Translations under genes and position numbers: made by a program
Shown here: positions 15,602 through 21,303 of the stretch, in pieces
Layout: every line of letters begins with the position of its first letter
Numbering within the stretch: the stretch's first letter is position 1
The notes under the pieces: generated by a model
Database searches by the model: none
What the model was told of the DNA's origin: nothing
What the model saw: the letters and a program-made list of their open reading frames with translations, nothing else
NCBI GenBank assembly: GCA_039583705.1
Contig: JAVKSM010000047.1
Span: 1-21,303 of the forward strand
DNA length: 21,303 nt
Direction: 5' to 3'
From: JAVKSM01 sp039583705
Lineage (GTDB): Bacteria; Actinomycetota; Actinomycetes; Mycobacteriales; Pseudonocardiaceae

Positions 15602-16090
15602 GTCGGCCGAGTCACCTTGGCCTCAGTGCGTAGTGTCTTGGCGAAGGCTCGGTTGATCTGTCGGTCCCGGCTGTTGGCGTAGGAGGGGATGGGCTGGTAG
15701 CCCGCCGAGCGGTACAGGCCGATGGCCGCGACGTTGCGGACGCCGGTTTCCAGGATCACCGTGGTCGCTGCGCGGGTTCGGCCGTGGTCTTCGAGTCGGT
15801 GCAGGATGCGCCGTCCGTACCCGTGTCCGCGGTGGACGGGGCGTACGTACAGTCCTTTTGATCTCTCCGGTGGTGGTGTCGTGGCGCCGGTAGCCCCCGC
15901 ACCCGACCGCCTGGCCGTGTGCGAGGAGCAGGATGAACAGGCAGTCCGGGGCCTGGTAGTCGGCGGGGTTCTCCTCGGGGGGATCGGCCCGCGCGTAGTG
16001 GCGAGCTGTTCGGGGCGACCGGGATGCCGCGCTGACCCGGGGGCGCGAGCTGGCGGCGGCGCTGAGCGGGGTTGATCGCCGAATTCTCAC
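15541..16090 (-). pseudogene. GNAT-family N-acetyltransferase, frameshifted
   Basis: GNAT enzymes transfer an acetyl group from acetyl-CoA. The middle part reads DCLFILLLAHGQAVGCGGY and TTGEIKR in one frame. The acetyl-CoA-binding motif RPVHRGHGYGRRIL and the C-terminal part (VILETGVRN, IGLYRSAGYQPIPSY) are in another. Dropping the base at 15853 (an extra A on the coding strand after AAAAGG) restores GEIKR-LYVRPVHRG, so this is a clear +1 frameshift. Upstream, the first about 30 residues (AINPAQRRRQLAPPG) are again in a different frame from the core, so a second lesion is likely and the start is uncertain. The substrate cannot be told. It follows the MFS gene on the same strand after about 90 bases. 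Confidence 0.8.
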
Positions 16091-16183
16091 GAGTAGGGAC
16101 CTCCGCTGAGCGGCGCCCAGCGGCATTGCCCACGCCGCGTTGCTACCTCTCATATGAAAGGGTCGTCTTACGCACCAGGTCCG

Positions 16184-18193
16184 TCACCGGGGAGTGAGCA
16201 CGATGTCCCGGGTGACGGCGGCGCCGTTGACCGTGACCAGCGTGGCCTGCGGCGCGGGGTGGTCGGGGTGGTCGGGGCGCCAGTCTGCCGTGCAGACCAG
16301 CAGGTAGTCCCCGGAGCGGGGCGGGGCCAGGCGGTACCCGCCGTCGGTGGTGGTGCGGGTCCGGTCCACCTGGCGCCCACCGAGGTCGACGAGCGTGAGC
16401 ACCGCCGGCAGCGGGCGCTCGTCCGGCCCGAGGACGCGGCCCACCACGCGCGCGGCCGGTCGTCCGCCGGCCCGGACTGGTGCGGCAGTCGGCACCGGGG
16501 CGGGCTCGGTGTACACGTACCTCCCACCGCGCAGCGCGGAGGCGAGCGCGGCGACTAGGCAGGCGGCGGCGGCGAAGACCAGCGCGAGGGTCAGGCCGGC
16601 GGCGAACGGACCGGAGATCAACTGGGGGAAGAAACTGCGGCCGGTGAGGTAGGCGGCGTTGTGCGGCGGCAGCGCGCCCAGCACGCCCGGCCCGAGCAGG
16701 GACCGGATCGGGTTGTAGCCGAGCAGCGCGGCGAACAGCGACCCGACTGGAGGCAGTCCGGCCACCTGGTGCGCGGCGTTGGCAGGCACGCCTTGGGAGA
16801 TCAGCCCGTTGTAGAGCGACGAGGGCAGCGTCGTCGACAGCCCGGCGATGAGCAGGCTGAAGAACACGCCGATGGAGAGCACCATCGCGGAGTTCTGGAA
16901 CGTCGCGGTCATGCCGGCGCCGACGCCCCGCTGGTCGGCCGGTAGGCTGTTCATGATCGCCGCCCGGTTCGGCGCCGCGAACAGGCCCATCGCCAACCCG
17001 TTGAGGGCAAGGATCAGCGCGAACCACAGGTAGCCGAAGTTCACCGGCAGGAGGTCGAGCAGCAGGAAGCTGCCGGCCGCGACGACCATCCCGCCGGTGG
17101 CGAACGCCCGGGCGCCGAAGCGGTCCGAGAGCACGCCCGACACCGGTCCCGCGATCAGGAACCCGATCGTCAGCGGCACCATGTAGATGCCCGCCCACAG
17201 CGGCGTCTCCGTGAAGGGGTAACCGTGCTGCGGCAGCCAGATGCCCTGCAGCCAGATGATCAGGATGAACGTGAGGCCGCCGCGGCCGAGTGCGGCGAGC
17301 AGGCTCGCGAGGTTGCCCGCGGTGAACGCGCGGATCCGGAACAGCGACAGCCGGAACATCGGCTGCGCCACCCGGGTCTCCACCCAGCAGAACAGCCCGA
17401 GCACCGCGATCCCGCCGAGGATCTCGCTGATGACCGTCGGGTTGGTCCAGCCCATCGTATGGCCGCCGTAGGGCTGGATCCCGTAGGTGATGCCGACCAG
17501 CACCGCGACCAGCCCGACAGCGAAGGTGAAGTTGCCCCACCAGTCGAGCTTGGCCGGTTTGCGGATCCCGGTGTCGCGCAGCTTGAGGTAGGCCCAGACG
17601 GTGCCGAACAGGCCGACCGGCACCGACACCAGGAATACCAGGTGCCAGTTCAGTGGACCCAGGACTCCGCCGAGGATCAGGCCGACGAACGAGCCGGCGA
17701 TGGCGGCTACCGAGTTGATGCCCAGCGCCAGTCCGCGCTGGTTGGTGGGGAACGCGTCGGTGAGGATCGCCGTCGAGTTCGCCATGAGCAGCGCGCCGCC
17801 CACGCCCTGCAGGATCCGCATGATGATCAGCCACAGGGCCGCCGCCTGGCCGTGCATCCAGGTCGCCGACAGCAGCACCGAAAAGACGGTGAAGACCGCG
17901 AAGCCCAGGTTGTACATCTTGGTCCGGCCGAACATGTCGCCGATGCGGCCGAAGCTCACCACGAGCACCGCCGTGACGACGAGGTAGCCCATGATCAGCC
18001 ATAGCAGGTAGCTGATGTTGCCGGGCGCGAGCGGGTTGATCCCGATGCCGTCGAAGATGTTGGGCAGCGCGATGAGCAGGATCGACGAGTTCACCGTCGC
18101 GATGAGCACGCCCATCGTCGTGTTGGTCAGCGCGATCCACTTGTACCCCGGCGGGGGTGCCTCCCGCTGGGCGGGCGCGGCGACCCGGGCCAT
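16184..18193 (-). CDS. DHA2-type MFS drug transporter with C-terminal beta-sandwich-like extension
   Basis: This 669-residue inner-membrane protein is an MFS exporter of the 14-helix DHA2 type, probably a drug/proton antiporter. MFS motif A appears as GRIGDMFGRTK after the second helix. Antiporter motif C is recognisable in the fifth helix as AGSFVGLILGGVLGP. Hydrophobic helices run to about residue 555. After them come a Pro/Ala linker and about 100 soluble residues (GRVLGPDERPLPAVLTLVD, then TTTDGGYRLAPPRSGDYLLV) resembling carboxypeptidase regulatory-like repeats, which is unusual for this family. The ATG at 18193 shares one base with the marR stop (TGATG) and has a strong GAGGAGG site at 18198-18204, so it is coupled to the regulator. 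The substrate is unknown. Confidence 0.9.
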   Translation of the reverse strand: MARVAAPAQREAPPPGYKWIALTNTTMGVLIATVNSSILLIALPNIFDGIGINPLAPGNISYLLWLIMGYLVVTAVLVVSFGRIGDMFGRTKMYNLGFAVFTVFSVLLSATWMHGQAAALWLIIMRILQGVGGALLMANSTAILTDAFPTNQRGLALGINSVAAIAGSFVGLILGGVLGPLNWHLVFLVSVPVGLFGTVWAYLKLRDTGIRKPAKLDWWGNFTFAVGLVAVLVGITYGIQPYGGHTMGWTNPTVISEILGGIAVLGLFCWVETRVAQPMFRLSLFRIRAFTAGNLASLLAALGRGGLTFILIIWLQGIWLPQHGYPFTETPLWAGIYMVPLTIGFLIAGPVSGVLSDRFGARAFATGGMVVAAGSFLLLDLLPVNFGYLWFALILALNGLAMGLFAAPNRAAIMNSLPADQRGVGAGMTATFQNSAMVLSIGVFFSLLIAGLSTTLPSSLYNGLISQGVPANAAHQVAGLPPVGSLFAALLGYNPIRSLLGPGVLGALPPHNAAYLTGRSFFPQLISGPFAAGLTLALVFAAAACLVAALASALRGGRYVYTEPAPVPTAAPVRAGGRPAARVVGRVLGPDERPLPAVLTLVDLGGRQVDRTRTTTDGGYRLAPPRSGDYLLVCTADWRPDHPDHPAPQATLVTVNGAAVTRDIVLTPR

Positions 18194-18711
18194 CACGCCT
18201 CCTCGCTTTCCGCGGTCGTCCGCCTCGCCTCGTGCGGATTCGGCTCCCGCGTGCACAGCCGCTCGACGAGGGCCTCCAGCCCGGGCAGCGCCGCGGCCAG
18301 CGTCTCCCGCTCCGGGCCGGCCAGCTCGACGAGGGCCCGCGCGAGCAGGCCGTTGCCGTCGCTGCGCAGCTGCCGCAGCCGCCGCTCGCCCGCCTCGGTC
18401 AGGCTCAACAGGCCGGCCCGCGCGTCGTCGGGATCCGGGCGGCGCTCGACGAACCCCTGCTCCTCCAGCGCGGTGACCACTCGGGAGAGCGTCGGGGCGG
18501 CGACGTGCTCGCAGGCGGCGAGGTCGCCGAGGCGCAGCGGCCCGGTGCGGGAGACCGTGCTCAGCGCCGACCACTGCGACAGCGTCAGATCCCCCTTGAC
18601 CCGGTGGCCGAGCAGCCGGGACAGCCGGCCGATCGCGAGCCGCAGGCGAGCGGCCAGCTCGTCGACGGCCTGGGGTGCGAGTGCGGCGGGCATGGCGGGA
18701 GCCTGGGTCAC
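18193..18711 (-). CDS. MarR-family transcriptional regulator
   Basis: A 172-residue winged-helix regulator that likely represses itself and the downstream exporter, with release on ligand binding. Visible family features are LTLSQWSALSTV, the recognition region (AAPTLSRVVTALEEQGFVERR), the wing with DPDDARAGLLSLT, and flanking dimerisation helices. I chose GTG 18711 because a GGAAGGA ribosome-binding site (18719-18725) lies seven bases upstream. An in-frame ATG at 18738 would add nine residues but falls inside the candidate operator. The gene is first in a two-gene operon with the transporter. Confidence 0.9.
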   Translation of the reverse strand: MTQAPAMPAALAPQAVDELAARLRLAIGRLSRLLGHRVKGDLTLSQWSALSTVSRTGPLRLGDLAACEHVAAPTLSRVVTALEEQGFVERRPDPDDARAGLLSLTEAGERRLRQLRSDGNGLLARALVELAGPERETLAAALPGLEALVERLCTREPNPHEARRTTAESEEA

Positions 18712-18730
18712 AGCAGGATCCTTCCAGTAA

Positions 18731-18750
18731 GTTAGCATACGACAACTAAC
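18731..18750. promoter_or_regulatory. Candidate MarR operator
   Basis: GTTAG at 18731-18735 and CTAAC at 18746-18750 form an inverted repeat with a ten-base spacer. It lies just upstream of the marR ribosome-binding site in a locally AT-richer patch, and a TATGCT -10-like sequence for the minus strand (18734-18739) overlaps it. This is where an autorepressing MarR protein would be expected to bind. Confidence 0.5.
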
Positions 18751-19067
18751 GTACTCCTGGATCCCGCGCCGTGCCAGCGCGCGCTACACCGACGCGTGCT
18801 GGTCGTCGTGTCCTGGTACGGCGAGTTCACGCACCCGATCGTCCGCCACCCACGACCGCCCGATCACCGCATCTGCAGCTCGTGGACCTGGTGGCCGGCG
18901 CTGTCAGCCCCAGGGGGCGTACATGATGGCGGCCGGCGCCGGCCAGGCAGATCAAGGCACCAAGAACGTCAAAGCGGTCGGGGCGGTAACCGTCGGCCCA
19001 CACTGACGGGATCTCCGAAGGACTAGCAAGCTCCGCCCCGCCTACCCAACGTCAGCACTCTCCGAGC
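18751..19067. other. Intergenic stretch without a recognisable gene
   Basis: No supported gene. It holds a 14-base perfect palindrome, GGCCGGCGCCGGCC, at 18931-18944. Short open frames on both strands do not resemble any family I know. It separates the 3' end of lat from the marR promoter, so a terminator for lat might be present, but I see no hairpin with a T run. Confidence 0.5.
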
Positions 19068-20432
19068 TCAGGGCGGTGGGCTGGGAGCCGACTGCGGCCT
19101 GGGACCCGACTGCAGTGGCCTGGGACCGGCCCGTCGTCCCCGCACCACCCGCTGGATCGCGGCGAGCGCCAGCTCCAGCTCGTCCTCGCCGACCGTCAGC
19201 GCCGGGCGCAGCCGCACCGACCGCTCCCCGCCGGCCAGCACGACGACGTGCTCGGCGACCCGCAGCCGGTGCACCACCGCGTCGCGGGCGGCCCGGTCCG
19301 GCAGGTCGAAGGCACACATCAGCCCACGACCCCGGACGTTGTCCAGGCCGGGGATCGCGCCGAGGCCGTCAAGCAACAGTTTGCCCACCCGGCCCGCCCG
19401 GCCGACCAGCCCTTCGGACTCGATCACCTCCAGGTAGCGCCGGGCGCGCACCATGTCGGCGAGGTTGCCGCCCCAGGTGGAGTTCAGGCGCGAGGACACC
19501 GCGAAGACGTTCTCGGGCACCTCGTCGACCCGGGCTCCGGCCATGATCCCGCAGACCTGGGTCTTCTTGCCGAACGCCACGACGTCCGGGTGCAGCCCGA
19601 GCTGCTGGTAAGCCCAGGTGCTGCCGGTCAGCCCGCAGCCGGTCTGCACCTCGTCGAGGACGAACAGCGCGTCGTTCCCGTGGCACAGTTCCTGGATCGC
19701 GACCAGGAACTCGGCACGCAGGTGGTTGTCGCCGCCCTCGCCCTGGATCGGCTCGGCGACGAAGGCCGCGATGTCGTGGCGGTGGGCCGCGAACGCCGCC
19801 CTGGCCTGCGCCAACGCCCGCGCCTCGGCCACCGCCACCTCGACGAGATGGCGGTGTACCGGGAAGCGGACGGCGGGGGTGTCGATGCGCGGCCAGTCGA
19901 AGACCGGGAAGCGCGCGGTCTTCACCGGCTCGGTGTTGGTCAGCGACATGGTGTAGCCGGTGCGGCCGTGGAACGCGTGGGTCAGGTGCATCACCTTCGT
20001 GCCGAGGTGGGCCGGCCGGGCGTGGGCCGCGTTGTGCTGCTGCTTCCAGTCGAAGGCGACCTTGAGGGCGTTCTCCACCGCGGGCGCCCCGCCCTCGACG
20101 AAGAACAGGTGCGGCAGGTCGGGGTCGCCGAGCACCCGCGCAAAGGTCTGCACGAACTCGGCGTAGTGGGTGGTGTAGACCTCGGAGTTGGACGGCTTGT
20201 TGAGCGCGACCTCGGTGAGCGTGGCGCGGAAGGCCGCGTCCCCGGTGAGCGCCGGGTGGTTGATGCCCAGCGGAGCGGAGCCGAAGAAGCTGAACAGGTC
20301 GAGGTAGCGGGTGCCGTCGCGGGCGTCGACGAGCCAGCTTCCCTGGCTCGCGGCAGTGTCCAGGACGAACTCGAAGCCGTCGACGAGCAGGTGCGCTCGC
20401 AGCGTTTCGTGGACGGCGGCCGGCGCGACCAC
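19068..20432 (-). CDS. lat: L-lysine 6-aminotransferase (LAT), PLP-dependent
   Basis: LAT moves the epsilon-amino group of lysine to 2-oxoglutarate, giving 2-aminoadipate 6-semialdehyde (which cyclises to piperideine-6-carboxylate) and glutamate. It is a cytoplasmic class III aminotransferase. From GTG 20432 (454 residues, normal length), DEVQTGCG begins at D260 and GKKTQVCG carries K289/K290, one of which is the PLP lysine. FFVEGGAPAVENALK and FHGRTGYT are also typical. The start is set by AGAAGGGA six bases upstream (20439-20446). The C-terminus ends in a Pro/Ser-rich tail. No beta-lactam biosynthesis genes are in view. The divergent Lrp neighbour recalls the mycobacterial lat-lrpA pairing, so lysine degradation or stress adaptation is the more likely role. 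Confidence 0.92.
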   Translation of the reverse strand: MVAPAAVHETLRAHLLVDGFEFVLDTAASQGSWLVDARDGTRYLDLFSFFGSAPLGINHPALTGDAAFRATLTEVALNKPSNSEVYTTHYAEFVQTFARVLGDPDLPHLFFVEGGAPAVENALKVAFDWKQQHNAAHARPAHLGTKVMHLTHAFHGRTGYTMSLTNTEPVKTARFPVFDWPRIDTPAVRFPVHRHLVEVAVAEARALAQARAAFAAHRHDIAAFVAEPIQGEGGDNHLRAEFLVAIQELCHGNDALFVLDEVQTGCGLTGSTWAYQQLGLHPDVVAFGKKTQVCGIMAGARVDEVPENVFAVSSRLNSTWGGNLADMVRARRYLEVIESEGLVGRAGRVGKLLLDGLGAIPGLDNVRGRGLMCAFDLPDRAARDAVVHRLRVAEHVVVLAGGERSVRLRPALTVGEDELELALAAIQRVVRGRRAGPRPLQSGPRPQSAPSPPP

Positions 20433-20543
20433 AGCGGATCCCTTCTCTCGGGGTGACTCCAGTCTCTGACCGGGACCGCTGCGGTGACATGTTCGAGGCG
20501 TCGGACCTGGCGCGCCCGACACGGCGTTGCGTGCGATCCCACC

Positions 20544-20554
20544 GACGAATCGTC
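20544..20554. promoter_or_regulatory. Candidate operator between lat and the Lrp gene
   Basis: GACGA and TCGTC flank a single A as an 11-base palindrome in the 152-base divergent intergenic region. Its right arm (TCGTCA, 20550-20555) sits 17 bases before the TAGGGT box, at the -35 position for the regulator gene. A site for autoregulation is plausible but unproven. Confidence 0.35.
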
Positions 20555-20572
20555 AGCGGGTCGCGGTGTCAC

Positions 20573-20578
20573 TAGGGT
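20573..20578 (+). promoter_or_regulatory. Candidate -10 box of the Lrp gene (leaderless)
   Basis: TAGGGT ends six bases before the GTG at 20585 and no ribosome-binding sequence lies between. This matches a leaderless TANNNT promoter. Confidence 0.5.
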
Positions 20579-20584
20579 TCTGGA

Positions 20585-21025
20585 GTGGCGCAGGTGGACG
20601 AGCTGGACCGGGCACTGCTCGACCTGCTCGCCGCCGACGCCCGGCTGAGCATGGCCGAGCTGGGCCGGCGCGTGGGGCTGTCCCGGACCGCGGTGCTGGC
20701 GCGGGTGCGCCGGCTGGAGCAGGCCGGGGTGATCCGCGGCTACCGGGCCGAGGTGCGGCTGCCGGAGCACGCCGCGACGCATGCCGCGCGGGTCGGCATC
20801 GTGGTGCGGACGCCCGACGTCGGGTCCTACGTGCGGCGGCTGACCGCGCTGCCCGAGGTGCACGAGGTCGAAACCGTGGCCGGTGAGTGGGACCTGCTGG
20901 TCCGGGTGTGCGCCGCCAGCGCCGCCCGGCTGGACGCGATCCTCGACCGGATCGGGAGCTGGCGGGAGACCCAGCGCACCACGACCTGGGTGGTGCTCAC
21001 CGAGTACCGGGTGGAGGGCCGGTGA
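20585..21025 (+). CDS. Lrp/AsnC-family transcriptional regulator
   Basis: A 146-residue regulator of normal Lrp/AsnC length. The N-terminal helix-turn-helix is seen in LDRALLDLLAADARLSMAEL and GLSRTAVLARVRRLEQAGVI (about residues 7-50). The C-terminal amino-acid-binding and oligomerisation domain follows (VETVAGEWDLLVRV, then a beta strand ending TEYRVEGR). It is transcribed away from lat, so it probably controls lat in response to lysine or another amino acid, as proposed for mycobacterial LrpA; this is inference from position. GTG 20585 is favoured by its promoter spacing; GTG 20594 is an alternative. Confidence 0.9.
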   Translation: MAQVDELDRALLDLLAADARLSMAELGRRVGLSRTAVLARVRRLEQAGVIRGYRAEVRLPEHAATHAARVGIVVRTPDVGSYVRRLTALPEVHEVETVAGEWDLLVRVCAASAARLDAILDRIGSWRETQRTTTWVVLTEYRVEGR

Positions 21026-21091
21026 CGCCGACGTTGCGGGTGGCGGGGTCGGTGAGGCAACGCCACCGCGTTCGGGCTCGCCGGGACCTCG

Positions 21092-21097
21092 TAGGGT
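21092..21097 (+). promoter_or_regulatory. Candidate -10 box of nnr (leaderless)
   Basis: TAGGGT is followed after seven bases by the GTG at 21105, with no Shine-Dalgarno sequence. It has the same hexamer as the Lrp gene box. Confidence 0.45.
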
Positions 21098-21104
21098 CTG
21101 GCCC

Positions 21105-21303
21105 GTGTACGGGGTGTGGACCGCTGGGGAGGTGCGGGCGGCCGAGGAGGCGGTGACCGCCCGCACTCCGGAGAGCGTCCTGATGCGCCGGGCGGCGTTC
21201 GGGGTCGCGGTCCGCGCCGCGGCGCTGCTCGCCGAGCGCTGCGGCAGGGTCGCCGGTCGCCGCGTCGCGCTGCTCGTCGGCGCCGGCAACAACGGCGGGG
21301 ACG
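21105..21303 (+). CDS. nnr: NAD(P)H-hydrate epimerase (YjeF N-domain), 3' end cut by window
   Basis: This is a metabolite-repair enzyme that converts R-NAD(P)HX to the S form. In actinomycetes it is often fused to the ADP-dependent dehydratase domain, which would lie beyond the window. The 66 visible codons begin VYGVWTAGEVRAAEEAV and reach VALLVGAGNNGGD, the conserved GAGNNGGD nucleotide-binding loop of the YjeF N-terminal domain, at the right edge. GTG 21105 is supported by the promoter spacing. The gene lies 79 bases after the Lrp gene but probably has its own promoter. Confidence 0.85.
   Translation, partial: MYGVWTAGEVRAAEEAVTARTPESVLMRRAAFGVAVRAAALLAERCGRVAGRRVALLVGAGNNGGD

Noticed and set aside
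16184..18745. Transporter frame extended to 853 residues through marR
   Set aside because: The extra N-terminal part is Arg/Ala-rich out-of-frame marR. The ATG at 18193 has a strong ribosome-binding site and a normal MFS N-terminus.
18796..19026. Possible small gene or transposase remnant between marR and lat
   Set aside because: Neither strand gives a segment resembling a known transposase, and no terminal inverted repeats or target duplication are visible.
19248..20456. A 402-codon plus-strand frame opposite lat
   Set aside because: It is antisense to a gene with intact PLP motifs and has no coding character of its own.

Overview
The window is very GC-rich DNA with frequent GTG starts, overlapping genes and several leaderless-looking promoters (a TANNNT box 6-7 bases before a GTG). 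This points to a high-GC actinomycete. The lat/Lrp pair and codon use would suit Pseudonocardiales, but that placement is a guess.

Bases 1-13458 hold most of a type 2 BREX (phage growth limitation, Pgl) defence operon, all on the plus strand: pglX (adenine methyltransferase, cut by the left edge), pglY (large ATPase), pglZ (alkaline-phosphatase-fold protein), brxD (small ATPase) and brxHI (Lhr-like helicase). Joints are 4-base GTGA overlaps, one overlap of about 14 bases and one 7-base gap, so the genes are surely co-transcribed. The pglW kinase expected in this system is not in view and would lie upstream. pglY and pglZ each carry three perfect copies of a short in-frame repeat.

Bases 13459-16150 are a decayed accessory patch. 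A lower-GC module (about 48-57% in the lines I counted, against about 77-83% in the flanks) encodes an XRE-type HTH protein joined to an ImmA/IrrE-type metallopeptidase, followed by a small PIN-like protein. Both are broken here: the first by a one-base loss in a G run, the second by an in-frame TGA and an apparent internal deletion. A 52-bp piece of the brxHI 3' end recurs beyond the module, so the module sits between two brxHI-tail sequences. After it come a minus-strand fragment of unknown origin and a frameshifted GNAT acetyltransferase.

Bases 16184-18750 are a minus-strand MarR regulator plus DHA2-type multidrug transporter operon (TGATG junction) with a candidate operator. The transporter carries an unusual C-terminal beta-sandwich-like domain. 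Bases 19068-21025 hold L-lysine 6-aminotransferase (lat, minus) divergent from an Lrp/AsnC regulator (plus). The right edge cuts into an NAD(P)H-hydrate epimerase gene. I saw no tRNA, rRNA, CRISPR array or intact insertion sequence.
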